DNA of 64,000 nt from Meira nashicola (taxonomy: Eukaryota > Basidiomycota > Exobasidiomycetes > Exobasidiales > Brachybasidiaceae): positions 3,121,178 through 3,185,177 of the forward strand of contig BCJU01000001.1 in assembly GCA_001600355.1 (NCBI GenBank), read 5' to 3'. The translations under genes were made by a program, and so were the position numbers. The notes below the pieces were generated by a model. The model did no database searches. It had not been told where the DNA came from and worked only from the letters and a program-made list of their open reading frames with translations. Each line of letters begins with the position of its first letter. Positions within the stretch are counted from its first letter, which is position 1. This document shows, piece after piece, positions 9,276 through 18,099 of this stretch.

Positions 9276-10519
9276 TCAAACCCGAATAATAACTTTTCCT
9301 GTTGCTTTGTTGCTCATCAATCGATCAAATGCATCAATTGCTTTCTCAAATTCAAATTCCGAATCGATTAAAGGAACGATGACGCCTAGGTATGAGTAGG
9401 AGCAGTAGTAGTGTGCATTCAGCTTGACATACTTTTAAATTTATGCATTGATTCACAACTCACCTTTCTTTACCAGCTCAGCCAATTCATTCATCGTCTC
9501 TTTTGTTGCAATTTCTTTTGGTCTTTTGTATGTTCTTGCGACACCTCCTAGCCAAGTTGGTAGAAGGAAATAGGATATCAATCTGCGCAAAGCAGGGAAT
9601 ATACCTTGTGTTAGATCCATACCAACGTTAGTATACGATCCGGTGGGTATCTATAAGTGTTACCTTTTAGTTAGTAAAACGCCAAACCAATGAAGAACTA
9701 AAAATATTTACTCACCAAAATTTTATCGCATATCTGCCATATGTTGAATGCATCAGCACAATCCAAAACAGTATCAAATTGACCTTCTTGTTTTGCGAAT
9801 TCGATCAGTTTATCCACCATGTCTGATTTTCTATAATCAAACGTTTTATCTGCTCCTCTATTTAGTACGAGTTCGTTCTTTGCTTCACTGCATGTTGCAG
9901 CAACATAATAACCTTTATGATGCAAAATAGAAACCAATTGCATTCCAACAGAAGAAGCGCCACCGCAAACCAAAACACGATGTTTGACGGATGTGGATTG
10001 TTTGATTGATTGATCGGCTTGTTGTGAAAGTACTAAAGCAGTTAATCCTACAAGTGAAATTCCAGCAGCATGAATTGGATCAATATTTTCTGGTCTTTTA
10101 GCACATGAATGTGCAGGTGCAATAATTTCTTCTGCTAAACTTCCTAAACCTGTTGCCATTTTAATAGAACTATGTACGATTCCATATACTTCATCACCTG
10201 CTTTAAACTTTTCACTTTTCGATTCTAAGATTGTACCGCTATAATCAGATGCAGCAACTGCAGGTCGTTTACCGATGAATGTAGGCGCATACGCCATAAT
10301 CTTCCCTGAGAGAAAAAGAGAGAGAAGAAATGCATGATTAGATTGACAGTTGCCTCTTATACTATATAAGTTATACTTACAGTCAACTGGATTTAATCCG
10401 ACCGCTTTAACCTTGATACGAACTTGATCATCTTGAAGAGTGGGTGGTGTATAATCCTCCACTAATTCTAGTATCTTGGCTGGCTTTCCTCTTTGTGAAT
10501 ATGTATATGCTCTGACCAT
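9276..10519 (-). CDS. MDR-family NAD(P)H oxidoreductase (zinc-less quinone/enoyl reductase type)
   Basis: Four exons on the minus strand: 10519-10381, 10305-9716, 9650-9464, 9385-9276, with GT-AG introns of 75, 65 and 78 nt. The spliced protein is 341 residues. Exon 1 to 2 splicing restores the classic NPVDWK of medium-chain reductases; without splicing the frame is interrupted by intron sequence. The N-terminal GroES-like domain is followed by a Rossmann fold with VLVCGGASSVGMQL at about 180. There are no structural-zinc cysteines and no GHE catalytic-zinc motif, so a zinc-independent quinone or enoyl reductase is likely. The C-terminus ends with the family's FDRLMSNKATGKVIIRV. Substrate unknown. 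It shares a 380 bp upstream region with the Hsp31-like gene. Confidence 0.9.
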
Positions 10520-10899
10520 AGTGAGATTTGTTATGACTTGATGTCAATTTTGTGAAATTATGAACATTCTACCTTTTATATGATTAATGTTAGCCTGATT
10601 CAAGCTTTCTCCACGGACGAATGAACGAAAGCAAATCGGAAATCGGTAAGAGTTGAATACTGTGATGGGAAGAAATGTTGATGTTCCTAGAAGCTTCCTT
10701 TCTGTGCTCAGCAAAGGTAAGTAGCGTATGTATGCAGCGCGTAAACCTCGGTCATGCATGTATGCATGTATGCAATTCGGCTTGTCAAAACACGGCGATA
10801 AGCTTATGCGGGAATAAGAACAAAAAAGATTTTAATCAGGAAGGGAGCGGGGAATGTTCTTTCATTTATTACATTCATCATCTATTTGCTTTCTTCGCA
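10520..10899. other. Divergent promoter of MDR and DJ-1-like genes
   Basis: Contains a CATGCATGTATGCATGTATGCA repeat tract (about 10753-10774). Divergent stress-type genes (oxidoreductase and DJ-1/Hsp31) could share control here, but no known element is recognisable. Confidence 0.35.
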
Positions 10900-11625
10900 A
10901 TGTCTTCTGCAAAAGAGAATGTTGATGATAAGACGACGACAAAAAAGAAGATTATATTAGTAGTCACTAATGTAGATCGATATGATGATCCTAAACATCC
11001 TACAGGTCTTTGGATATCCGAATTAACGCATGCATACGATGTATTTGCTGCGAATGGATATGAACAAAAGATCATTAGTCCAAAAGGAGGTAAATCACCA
11101 TTAGAGCCTAGATCATTGAAATGGCCTTTATTTGATGCATCTGCGAAAGGATGGGTAAATGATAAAGAGAAGATGTCATTGTTAGAATCAACAGCAAGAC
11201 CGGAAGAAGTTGATGCAAAAGAATATGATGCGATTTATTTTACTGGAGGTCATGCGGTCATGTGGGATTTTCCTGAAGATGAAGGATTACAAGAATTAAC
11301 AAGAGAAATATATGAAAAAGGAGGAATAGTTTCATCCGTTTGTCATGGTTTTGTTGGTTTATTAAACGTTCGTTTAAGTGATGGAAATTTATTAGTAAAA
11401 GATAAAAAGTTGACAGGATATTCTTGGTTTGAAGAAATTTTAGCTGGTGTATCAAAACAAGTTCCTTTTAATTCAGAACAAAAAATGAAAGATCAAGGTG
11501 CAAATTATCAAAAAGCTTTTTTACCTTTTGTTTCAAACGTTTATATTGACGATCGTCTCGTAACAGGACAAAATCCTCAATCTGCCAAAGAGACTGCTGA
11601 AAAAGTTGTTTCTCTTTTGAAGTAA
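10900..11625 (+). CDS. DJ-1/PfpI superfamily protein, Hsp31-like (glyoxalase III type)
   Basis: A 241-residue protein starting at the ATG at 10900. The frame is open further upstream, but that part is unlike the family and contains intergenic repeats. Features: VVTNVDRY near the start, a GLWISELTHAYDVF block in which the Glu corresponds to the DJ-1 catalytic acid, IYFTGGHAVMWDFPED, and the nucleophile elbow SSVCHGFVG with Cys followed directly by His. This Cys-His pair and the GGHG-like loop match Hsp31-type proteins, which act as glutathione-independent glyoxalase III and chaperone in stress. No transit peptide; probably cytosolic. No intron. Confidence 0.9.
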   Translation: MSSAKENVDDKTTTKKKIILVVTNVDRYDDPKHPTGLWISELTHAYDVFAANGYEQKIISPKGGKSPLEPRSLKWPLFDASAKGWVNDKEKMSLLESTARPEEVDAKEYDAIYFTGGHAVMWDFPEDEGLQELTREIYEKGGIVSSVCHGFVGLLNVRLSDGNLLVKDKKLTGYSWFEEILAGVSKQVPFNSEQKMKDQGANYQKAFLPFVSNVYIDDRLVTGQNPQSAKETAEKVVSLLK

Positions 11626-11936
11626 GCTTCACATATTATATATTATACATATACATGATTGATTTGCTCAAATTACTCCACAAATTGATTTCCCTTTTTT
11701 GTCTTTTTAGCGTGAGTGAATGTTGCACTTCTGGCCCGTTTATAAATTAAACTCATTGTTCTCGTAACTTTTAGCTTGACTTTCTTTAACCTTATTTTCC
11801 CATCGGGATTTCGGTAAAGTTTAGGTGCTTTTATTTGTTCGAACGAGCAACAAGTAGCGAAAAGACTGAAATGTATAAAAGATTGATTGACTGTAAGGAT
11901 TTTCATCTTCTCAATAATTTTTGCCCCACTAAAACA
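11626..11936. other. Short intergenic region
   Basis: Between two plus-strand genes; AT-rich. Nothing recognisable beyond presumed terminator and promoter function. Confidence 0.35.
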
Positions 11937-13148
11937 ATGTCTGAAATCACACTTGAACCTGCTGCTCAGCAATTTACAAAGTGAGATATATAACAGTATT
12001 AACCTTTTATAATTATATTTACTGAAAATTGCTTTTGTCTTATTCCTTAAAAACAGCGCAACCTCTAAAGAACCTTTTCTCTTTCAACTTTCACCAGAAG
12101 AAGGTAGAAAGATATTTGATGAAGTACAAAAAGAATCAATCTCATACAATGATGGCATTCAGAGTGAATTAATTAAACTTTCGAATTTTGAAATCAAGTT
12201 AATCAAACCAATAGACTGTTCAGTCAGATTACCCGTTCTCTATTACGTTCATGGAGGTGGTTGGGTTTTTGGTTCTCCGGATGGATTTGGTAGGTTATTA
12301 GGAGAGATTGCAAAAGGTGTAAATTGTGCAATTTTTGCTATTCATTATACCCGTTCTCCTGAAGCTAAATATCCAACTGCTTTAGATCAAATTTGGCAAA
12401 CACTACAATATATTATCGAAAATGGCGATAAACATAACGTGTAAGTGAACAAATATTGAATTCTTATAAAAGAGGGTACACATTAATCGAACCCTTTCTT
12501 TTCAACAGAAACACAAACAAGATTGCTATTGCAGGTGATTCTGTAGGTGGTAACATGTCTGCCATTACAGCTTTACGTGATCAAGGTGAACATTTACTCG
12601 GTCAAGCATTACTTTATCCTGTTACAGACTTTTCATTCGATTCTGAATCATATAATAAATTCGCAAAAGGTTACTTTTTACAACGTGATGGTATGAAGTG
12701 GTAAGTAGAAGTAATAATGGTACTAGGTGACTTTGATTTCATTACTTATACTCTATCTCTTTCAGGTTCTTTGAACAATATACTGATGGCGTGAATGTAA
12801 ATTCTGATGATTCAAGTATTTCTGTATTGAGAACAGAAAAATCTCAATTAGCCAAAGCACCTCCCGCTTTAATCTTAACAGCAGAAGCAGACGTTTTACG
12901 CGATCATGGTGAACAATACGCCAACAAATTACGTGAAGCTGGTGTTCAAGTGACAAGGTGAGCATTAAAAATGTTTATAAATAGGATTCGTAAATGTGAA
13001 TTACGTTAACCTCTTTTATTTCCTCTCTAGTGCTCGTCTAGGTGGAATCATTCACGATTTCCTTCTCCTCGATCCTCTTAAAGATACAGGCGCTGCTAAA
13101 GCTGGTCGTACTTTACTCATTGCTCAGTTGAAAGAATGGCTAGCTTGA
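11937..13148 (+). CDS. Alpha/beta hydrolase, hormone-sensitive-lipase (HSL) family
   Basis: Five exons: 11937-11980, 12057-12440, 12509-12700, 12766-12957, 13031-13148. The four introns are 65-76 nt, and all exon ends fall at phase 2. Spliced length 309 residues. The HSL oxyanion motif YYVHGGGWVFGSP is in exon 2. The nucleophile elbow AGDSVGGNMS is formed in exon 3. The catalytic Asp is in ILTAEADVLRDHGE in exon 4 and the His in GIIHDF in exon 5. This is a complete Ser-Asp-His triad, so an active carboxylesterase or lipase is expected. There is no signal peptide or membrane segment, so it is likely cytosolic. Substrate unknown. It is the most intron-rich gene in the window. Confidence 0.92.
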
Positions 13149-13204
13149 TTAAAATTGTCCGATATTGATTGTTGTTGTCCAATTTATAGTGTCAAAAAAA
13201 AATT

Positions 13205-13214
13205 AAAAAAAAAA
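13205..13214 (-). terminator. RNA polymerase III T-run terminator of 5S rRNA
   Basis: Ten consecutive T on the minus strand begin one base after the mature 3' end of the 5S gene, as expected for Pol III termination. Confidence 0.85.
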
Positions 13215-13215
13215 G

Positions 13216-13333
13216 AACTGCAGCACCCAGGATTCCCGCGTGGTCCCCCACCGCAGTACTGACTAGGCGATACCGTGCTTGACTTCGCAGATCGGACGGG
13301 ATGCGGTACTTTCACGGTTCTATGGCCGCAGAT
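13216..13333 (-). rRNA. 5S ribosomal RNA
   Basis: A 118-nt match to fungal 5S rRNA on the minus strand. It starts ATCTGCGGCCATAG, and the central CCGCATCCCGTCCGATCTGCG is intact. The internal Pol III control region includes GAAGTCAAGC (box A region) and the conserved GGTGGGGGACCACGCGGGAA and TCCTGGGTGCTGCAG. The 5' strand AUCUGCGGC pairs with the 3' end GCUGCAGUU (with one U-U) to form helix I, including changes that stay complementary, which argues for a functional copy. A T10 terminator follows. It sits alone between two protein genes and not beside 18S/28S genes in this window. Confidence 0.97.
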
Positions 13334-13492
13334 ACTGTAAAAGGTTACGTTATGAAATATATACGAAAATACAAATGGTTAGACCAAATTGATATGCCAG
13401 TTCAATCGCCTTCACACTCCAAATATCATTCAACAAAACACAATTATTATCAATTCAGTATTAAAGTACATCTTTATATTATATTCTTATAG

Positions 13493-15610
13493 TCAATGTT
13501 GAGCGGCGAGATTTTTCTTCAATACCTTTCCAGCATCACTCTTCGGCAAAGCATCAAGCCAAGTTATACCTGCAATCTTTTTATATCCTGCAACTTGTTC
13601 GTTAACTTTCTTAAGAATTGAATGTGAAATTTCATCCTTTTTACTTTCATCTTCGGGTAATTGTTTACTTGAAACAATGAAAGCCCAAGGACGTTCATTT
13701 CCATCTTGAGGATCAATTGAACCAATTACAGCGGCATCTTTTACACGATCATCTTTAAACAAAATTCCTTCTAATTCGGCAGGTGAAACTTGAAATCCTT
13801 TTGATTTAATAACATCTTTTAATCGATCAGTAATTTTAATATAACCAACTTCATCAATTTTCACTACATCTCCTGTCCTTAACCATTGTTGTTTTTGTTC
13901 ATCAACATAGAATGCTTTCTCGTTTGCTTCTTCGTTACGTAAATAGCCATGCATCATTTGTGGTCCTCTTAACAAAAGTTCACCTGGCTCATTATGACTT
14001 AATTGTTTACCTTCTTCATCCAAAACCATGGCTTCCGTGTTGGGTGCTAAAACTCCAACAGTATTAGGCGCAGTCTTTACATCACTGACAGTTTGCATAC
14101 CCACGATCGGACTCATTTCTGTCATTCCATATCCATCCGTACAAACGATTCCCAATCTTGCACCAACCGCATTTGTGATTTCGTCTGGCAAACTTGCTGC
14201 ACCACTGGCAACACGCCATAAAGTTGAAATATCATATTGATCAACGAGAGGATGTTGAGCTAAAGCAAGTAAGATTGGAGGAACAACGAAACCGAACGTG
14301 ATACCATGTTCTTGAATACTAGACAAATATGTCTCTAAATGAAATCGAGGTAAAATAATGCGTGGTGTAAGAGTATGTATTGCCACTAGATTAACCAGAA
14401 GACCATAACAATGGAATTGAGGCAAAACATCAATGTGAAATTCTTGTTCACCTTTCGGTCGACTTTCTATTCTTGCAAAACCCGTTTCTCCAAGGTATGT
14501 CGGTGCAGGTTTCTCATCTGGACTACTGGAGGAAATTTCGGTTGCTTTTGGCATATCGTCCTTTTCTACATCTACTACCGCGCCTAAGCCTTTCTTGAAT
14601 CGACTTATAAGTTTGTTAATACCTTTCTTGGATGACTTCTTGCTTGCTTCTCCTTGTCTTGTTGGAGAAGAATTTACTTTTTTCTCTGGTCTATATTCTT
14701 TTCCTGCTCCTTTTGCTTGTGCTTTATCGTACCAGCCAGTTGTGCCATTCTTTGAGAATCTAACACCATCTTCTACGGCCTTATTCATTCGGTCATGCAA
14801 CAAGAATGTAGCTTGGATCGTATTGGATACTAGATTGCCATGCGTTAAGACAACAGCTTTTGGTAAGCCAGACGTTCCGGAACTGAAGCAATAAACAGCT
14901 GCGTCTGTACTCTTTAGTGCGCTTGCTCTTTCTGAAATTCTCTTGCGATCTTCTTCGTTGGTTTGGCCATTTGAAAGAATGTTTTGAATTCCTTTTTTGG
15001 CATCATCCTCGAATACCAAAATGGCTGGCTCTTCGTCTAACTTTTCAAATCCGCCTGTGTCTGCGTCTCCTTTCTCTTCAAAAGCCAATTTAGCGGCTTC
15101 TTGAGCTCGTGTGAATGGTGTTTCTGGAGTTGTTTCTTGAACTTCTTTTTTATCCTTTGGTTTTGGTAATCCTGCATCGTCAGTCGTGAAAATTGCTCTT
15201 GCACGAGTCATTCTTAGTTGATGTGCTAGTTCGTTTGGCTTATAAGATGGATTACAAAGTGCCGGTATTCCTCCTGCCATTTGAATGCCCAAAACGATTG
15301 GAACGTAATCATGTTGATTCGGTGAATAAATTGCAATCACATCACCTTTTTCGAATGACTTTTTCCCTTGATCTAATTTACCATCAATCAATCCATTCGC
15401 TATCGCATATGCTAATTCGGACATATCCTTCAAACTGAGCGGTTTAGCATTCGGTCTTGATCTGAATGCTTTTCCGGATGAAGGAGGTGGATAGAGGATA
15501 GGCTGTGTTGAACGATCAGATGTTTGAGCTGGATCAAGAAGAAATTTAGGCAAAATTGCCTCCCCTCCTTCAGGGAGATCAAGAGTAGGATGAGGTGATT
15601 GGAATATCAT
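13493..15610 (-). CDS. AMP-forming acyl-CoA ligase (4-coumarate-CoA-ligase-like)
   Basis: ANL-superfamily enzyme that activates a carboxylic acid as acyl-AMP and then the CoA thioester. I use the ATG at 15610 (MIFQSPHPTLDLP), which matches the family's usual N-terminus; a further ATG exists at 15655. Length 705 residues. Motifs: CFSSGTSGLPKAVVLTHGNL (P-loop), DGYGMTEMSPIVG, WLRTGDVV, and the hinge and C-terminal KGFQVSPAELE with KSDAGKVLKK (catalytic Lys). Two insertions enlarge it. One acidic segment lies before the P-loop. One Lys/Ser-rich segment of about 100 residues sits between the P-loop and the LPQFHCYGLL block. No clear PTS1 (ends AAQH). Substrate cannot be read from sequence. Confidence 0.9.
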   Translation of the reverse strand: MIFQSPHPTLDLPEGGEAILPKFLLDPAQTSDRSTQPILYPPPSSGKAFRSRPNAKPLSLKDMSELAYAIANGLIDGKLDQGKKSFEKGDVIAIYSPNQHDYVPIVLGIQMAGGIPALCNPSYKPNELAHQLRMTRARAIFTTDDAGLPKPKDKKEVQETTPETPFTRAQEAAKLAFEEKGDADTGGFEKLDEEPAILVFEDDAKKGIQNILSNGQTNEEDRKRISERASALKSTDAAVYCFSSGTSGLPKAVVLTHGNLVSNTIQATFLLHDRMNKAVEDGVRFSKNGTTGWYDKAQAKGAGKEYRPEKKVNSSPTRQGEASKKSSKKGINKLISRFKKGLGAVVDVEKDDMPKATEISSSSPDEKPAPTYLGETGFARIESRPKGEQEFHIDVLPQFHCYGLLVNLVAIHTLTPRIILPRFHLETYLSSIQEHGITFGFVVPPILLALAQHPLVDQYDISTLWRVASGAASLPDEITNAVGARLGIVCTDGYGMTEMSPIVGMQTVSDVKTAPNTVGVLAPNTEAMVLDEEGKQLSHNEPGELLLRGPQMMHGYLRNEEANEKAFYVDEQKQQWLRTGDVVKIDEVGYIKITDRLKDVIKSKGFQVSPAELEGILFKDDRVKDAAVIGSIDPQDGNERPWAFIVSSKQLPEDESKKDEISHSILKKVNEQVAGYKKIAGITWLDALPKSDAGKVLKKNLAAQH

Positions 15611-16184
15611 TTTGGAGTAGGGATGATGGCGTCTGAAAGATATGAATGAATGCATTTGGATGATATCTTTATAACATTTTTGTGGCTTATCATTTTAGTA
15701 CATTGTCCGGTTGTTTCCATGTCCGTATCATTTGAATGAAAGGCAAAACTGCACTTTTTATGCATCTTCTCCACCCATAAAGGAACACCTTCCGAGAAAA
15801 AGGACCGATTTAAGAAAGACGCATGCATATAGTCTACAAATGTATGTATACAAGAACTTCCCTTCTGTAGGAGAGCAAGATGAAACAAAGCGTCAAACAC
15901 GCACCCATTCACAAGACCATTTAAAGTTTTTAAAAATGCATAGCGTGAATCATTTCCATAAGACAATAATTTGAAACGGAAAACGGAATCCGATTAATAA
16001 AGTATGCAATCAAACACGTGTGTAGTAGACTACTTCTTTTTTGTGATACATGCACAATACCCTGTCACTAATTTGGAACTTTTGGCTGAATTAAAGAGAA
16101 ACAGGGCGTGGCTATTCGCACGACAGCTCCCTTTTCAGACTTCATCACCTATACAACCTCGATCGATTTTTATACTGGGAGAAG
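15611..16184. other. Divergent promoter region
   Basis: Lies between the acyl-CoA ligase and the small zinc-finger gene. Contains CACGTG at 16015-16020. No further gene supported. Confidence 0.35.
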
Positions 16185-16485
16185 ATGGGTAACGGAAATG
16201 TGAGTTAATGAATGAATGTGATATCGGTCAAATTACAAGTATATCTTACACTCTTCTTTTTTTTTTCAGAGAGCGATTCAAAAGCGTGAACGTAATGCAG
16301 CAAAAACAAAAGGAGGAGATGCAAAATCTCAACTTAAAGTGAACGAAAAAGCATTAACTGTGATTTGTCAAACATGTCGTCAAACTTTTTTATCAACTGT
16401 TCGTGAAGGAGAATTAAAAGTTCATGCGGAAAATAAGCATAGTAAAACGATTAAAGATTGTTTTCCAATGTTCACGTCTGCTTGA
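16185..16485 (+). CDS. Small C2H2-type zinc-finger protein with SERF/4F5-like N-terminus
   Basis: Two exons: 16185-16199 (only five codons) and 16270-16485, joined over a 70-nt GT-AG intron with a T-rich acceptor. The product is 76 residues. The N-terminus MGNGNRAIQKRERNAAK resembles the basic 4F5/SERF-type start found in a conserved eukaryotic family (plant At2g23090 type). The second half holds one finger: CQTCRQTF, then about 12 residues, then HAENKH, followed by the conserved KTIKDCFP end. Function in this family is poorly defined; nucleic-acid or ribosome association has been suggested for relatives. The tiny first exon makes the gene easy to miss. Confidence 0.88.
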
Positions 16486-17821
16486 AATCATCAAGATGGC
16501 ATAAAGAGGATGCGCATATACTCTATGATTCACCAACGCACATCTACTTTCAACGCCGCATTTCGTCTCCATCGTCATTCTTTCTCTTGCTTTTTTTTCG
16601 CCTTTCGATTCGTTATTATCACCATTGTATTCTTTCAATTTCACCCAATATAGATGATCATTTCAGCATCTTTTATCATCAAGAACTGACTTACTACAGT
16701 GAAAAGAAGGTAGGTGCGTACGAATGAAGAGCCCATTTACACACGTCAGAGGAATTTGTCAGAGAATTGGATGGTAGCCGATACAATCCTACGCCAATCT
16801 CAGCACATGAAGATCAAGCCAGATCTGTGACAAGATTCAAGTGGTCCTTTCCGCGAGAGCTTGTGAAAGGGGGTTGTCTGGGATTTGAGTCGTATCCTGT
16901 TCTTTTCATGTTTCTGCCAGGATCGAGACGGAATGTGCCTGCGATGTTTCGAGAGGTACAAGAATGCAATAAGCTAGTTTCTTCAAACAGTCTTACGAAG
17001 TCGCACTAAGCATCATTCTGACATAGTGGTCATTTGTTCTTCACAAGACACATCCTACTTTCAATCGTGATCGTTTCTCATCTTGAATATACGAATCGGA
17101 TCGTCTACAAAAAGCCAACTCAATCAATCTCATTCGGATCAAATCACCTTCTCCAGCCTTTGTACAATAACTTATTTAGAGAAATGATTGTGCAACTGCC
17201 TATCTTTGACGCAAATGATGTCAAGAATAGAAACGCCAATTCGTGTAAAATTAGACAATTTGTACGAAATGTATGAATGTCGAATTGTATGATGCTATAT
17301 AACGTCCATCTTGCGTCGGAATGGGCGCAAATGCGTCTGTTTACATGCGAGTTGGAGTTTTGTACGTCATCATAAGACACGGACGAGATTGCAAACTTCA
17401 TTATTACGCCTTCTTTCTATTTTCGTACATGATCACATGCTGCGCCTATTTGAGAAGGCATTTTTGATAACTGTCTGTAGGATTTGTATGGTATTGGTAT
17501 CTTAAGCCTCACTTTCTTCGATCAGCGGAGAAGTAAGTGTCGCACGAGTATATCAAATAAAATCCTATCGTAAGAAGAAAACGTCATGGTATTACATACA
17601 AACAGGTTTAAAGCAGATTTGAACAAACTTATCATCGAAGGAAATCAGCAGTCTACACTATAACATCATAAGATTGTTTGGCGTATTTGATGACGTTAGG
17701 AAGATATATGCGAGATCTTGAAAGAGACCTCTATGATTTATAAAAGGCATAAAAAATGTTCCATATCAATCCTCTTCTTCACACAGCCAACCTTTAAACA
17801 AGAACAAAATCGAATCTCAAA
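16486..17821. other. Long intergenic region (1.3 kb)
   Basis: No conserved protein, tRNA or repeat found. Several frames of 60-90 codons are open (for example 16767-17009), but they lack signal peptides, motifs or supporting splice sites. The last 80 bp carry the TATA box annotated at 17739. Confidence 0.4.
17739..17746 (+). promoter_or_regulatory. TATA box of small secreted peptide gene
   Basis: TATAAAAG, 76 bp before the ATG at 17822, followed by an A-rich leader. The spacing is very similar to the TATA element of the other secreted-protein gene at 26161. Confidence 0.6.
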
Positions 17822-18055
17822 ATGTTTGTTGATTTATTCGCCACTTCTCTTTGCTTGATCATCATCATGACTCAAATGGCTAAAACGTTAAACGCTGCTC
17901 CCGTTGCTGAAAGCAACTTATATAGCCGTCATCGTTTCGCCGGAGTAAGTTTTCTATCTCACATTTATTTCAGTCATCAAATCTTAATCTTACCCTTTTT
18001 TCTTCTTATATTTCAGTACAAAGATCGATGCACATTCTTGTCAGCTAATTGTTAA
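17822..18055 (+). CDS. Small secreted peptide, two C-terminal cysteines
   Basis: Two exons, 17822-17944 and 18017-18055, with a 72-nt intron (GTAAGT...TTTCAG). Product 53 residues. Residues 1-25 form a signal peptide (hydrophobic LCLIIIMT core, cleavage after TLNA). The mature peptide is about 28 residues, with Tyr/Arg/His-rich sequence and a terminal CTFLSANC pair that could form one disulfide loop. Reading through the intron would give a different, hydrophobic tail, so splicing matters. No known family recognised. A strong TATA box lies upstream, suggesting regulated and possibly high expression. It ends 45 bp from the convergent permease stop. Confidence 0.6.
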   Translation: MFVDLFATSLCLIIIMTQMAKTLNAAPVAESNLYSRHRFAGVSFLSHIYFSHQILILPFFLLIFQYKDRCTFLSANC

Positions 18056-18099
18056 AAAGCTACAAAGAATTCAAATATAAACAAACAAGAAATACAATT

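Noticed and set aside
16767..17009. 80-codon frame in the long intergenic region
   Set aside because: No recognisable family, no promoter or splice support; a frame of this length is expected by chance here.
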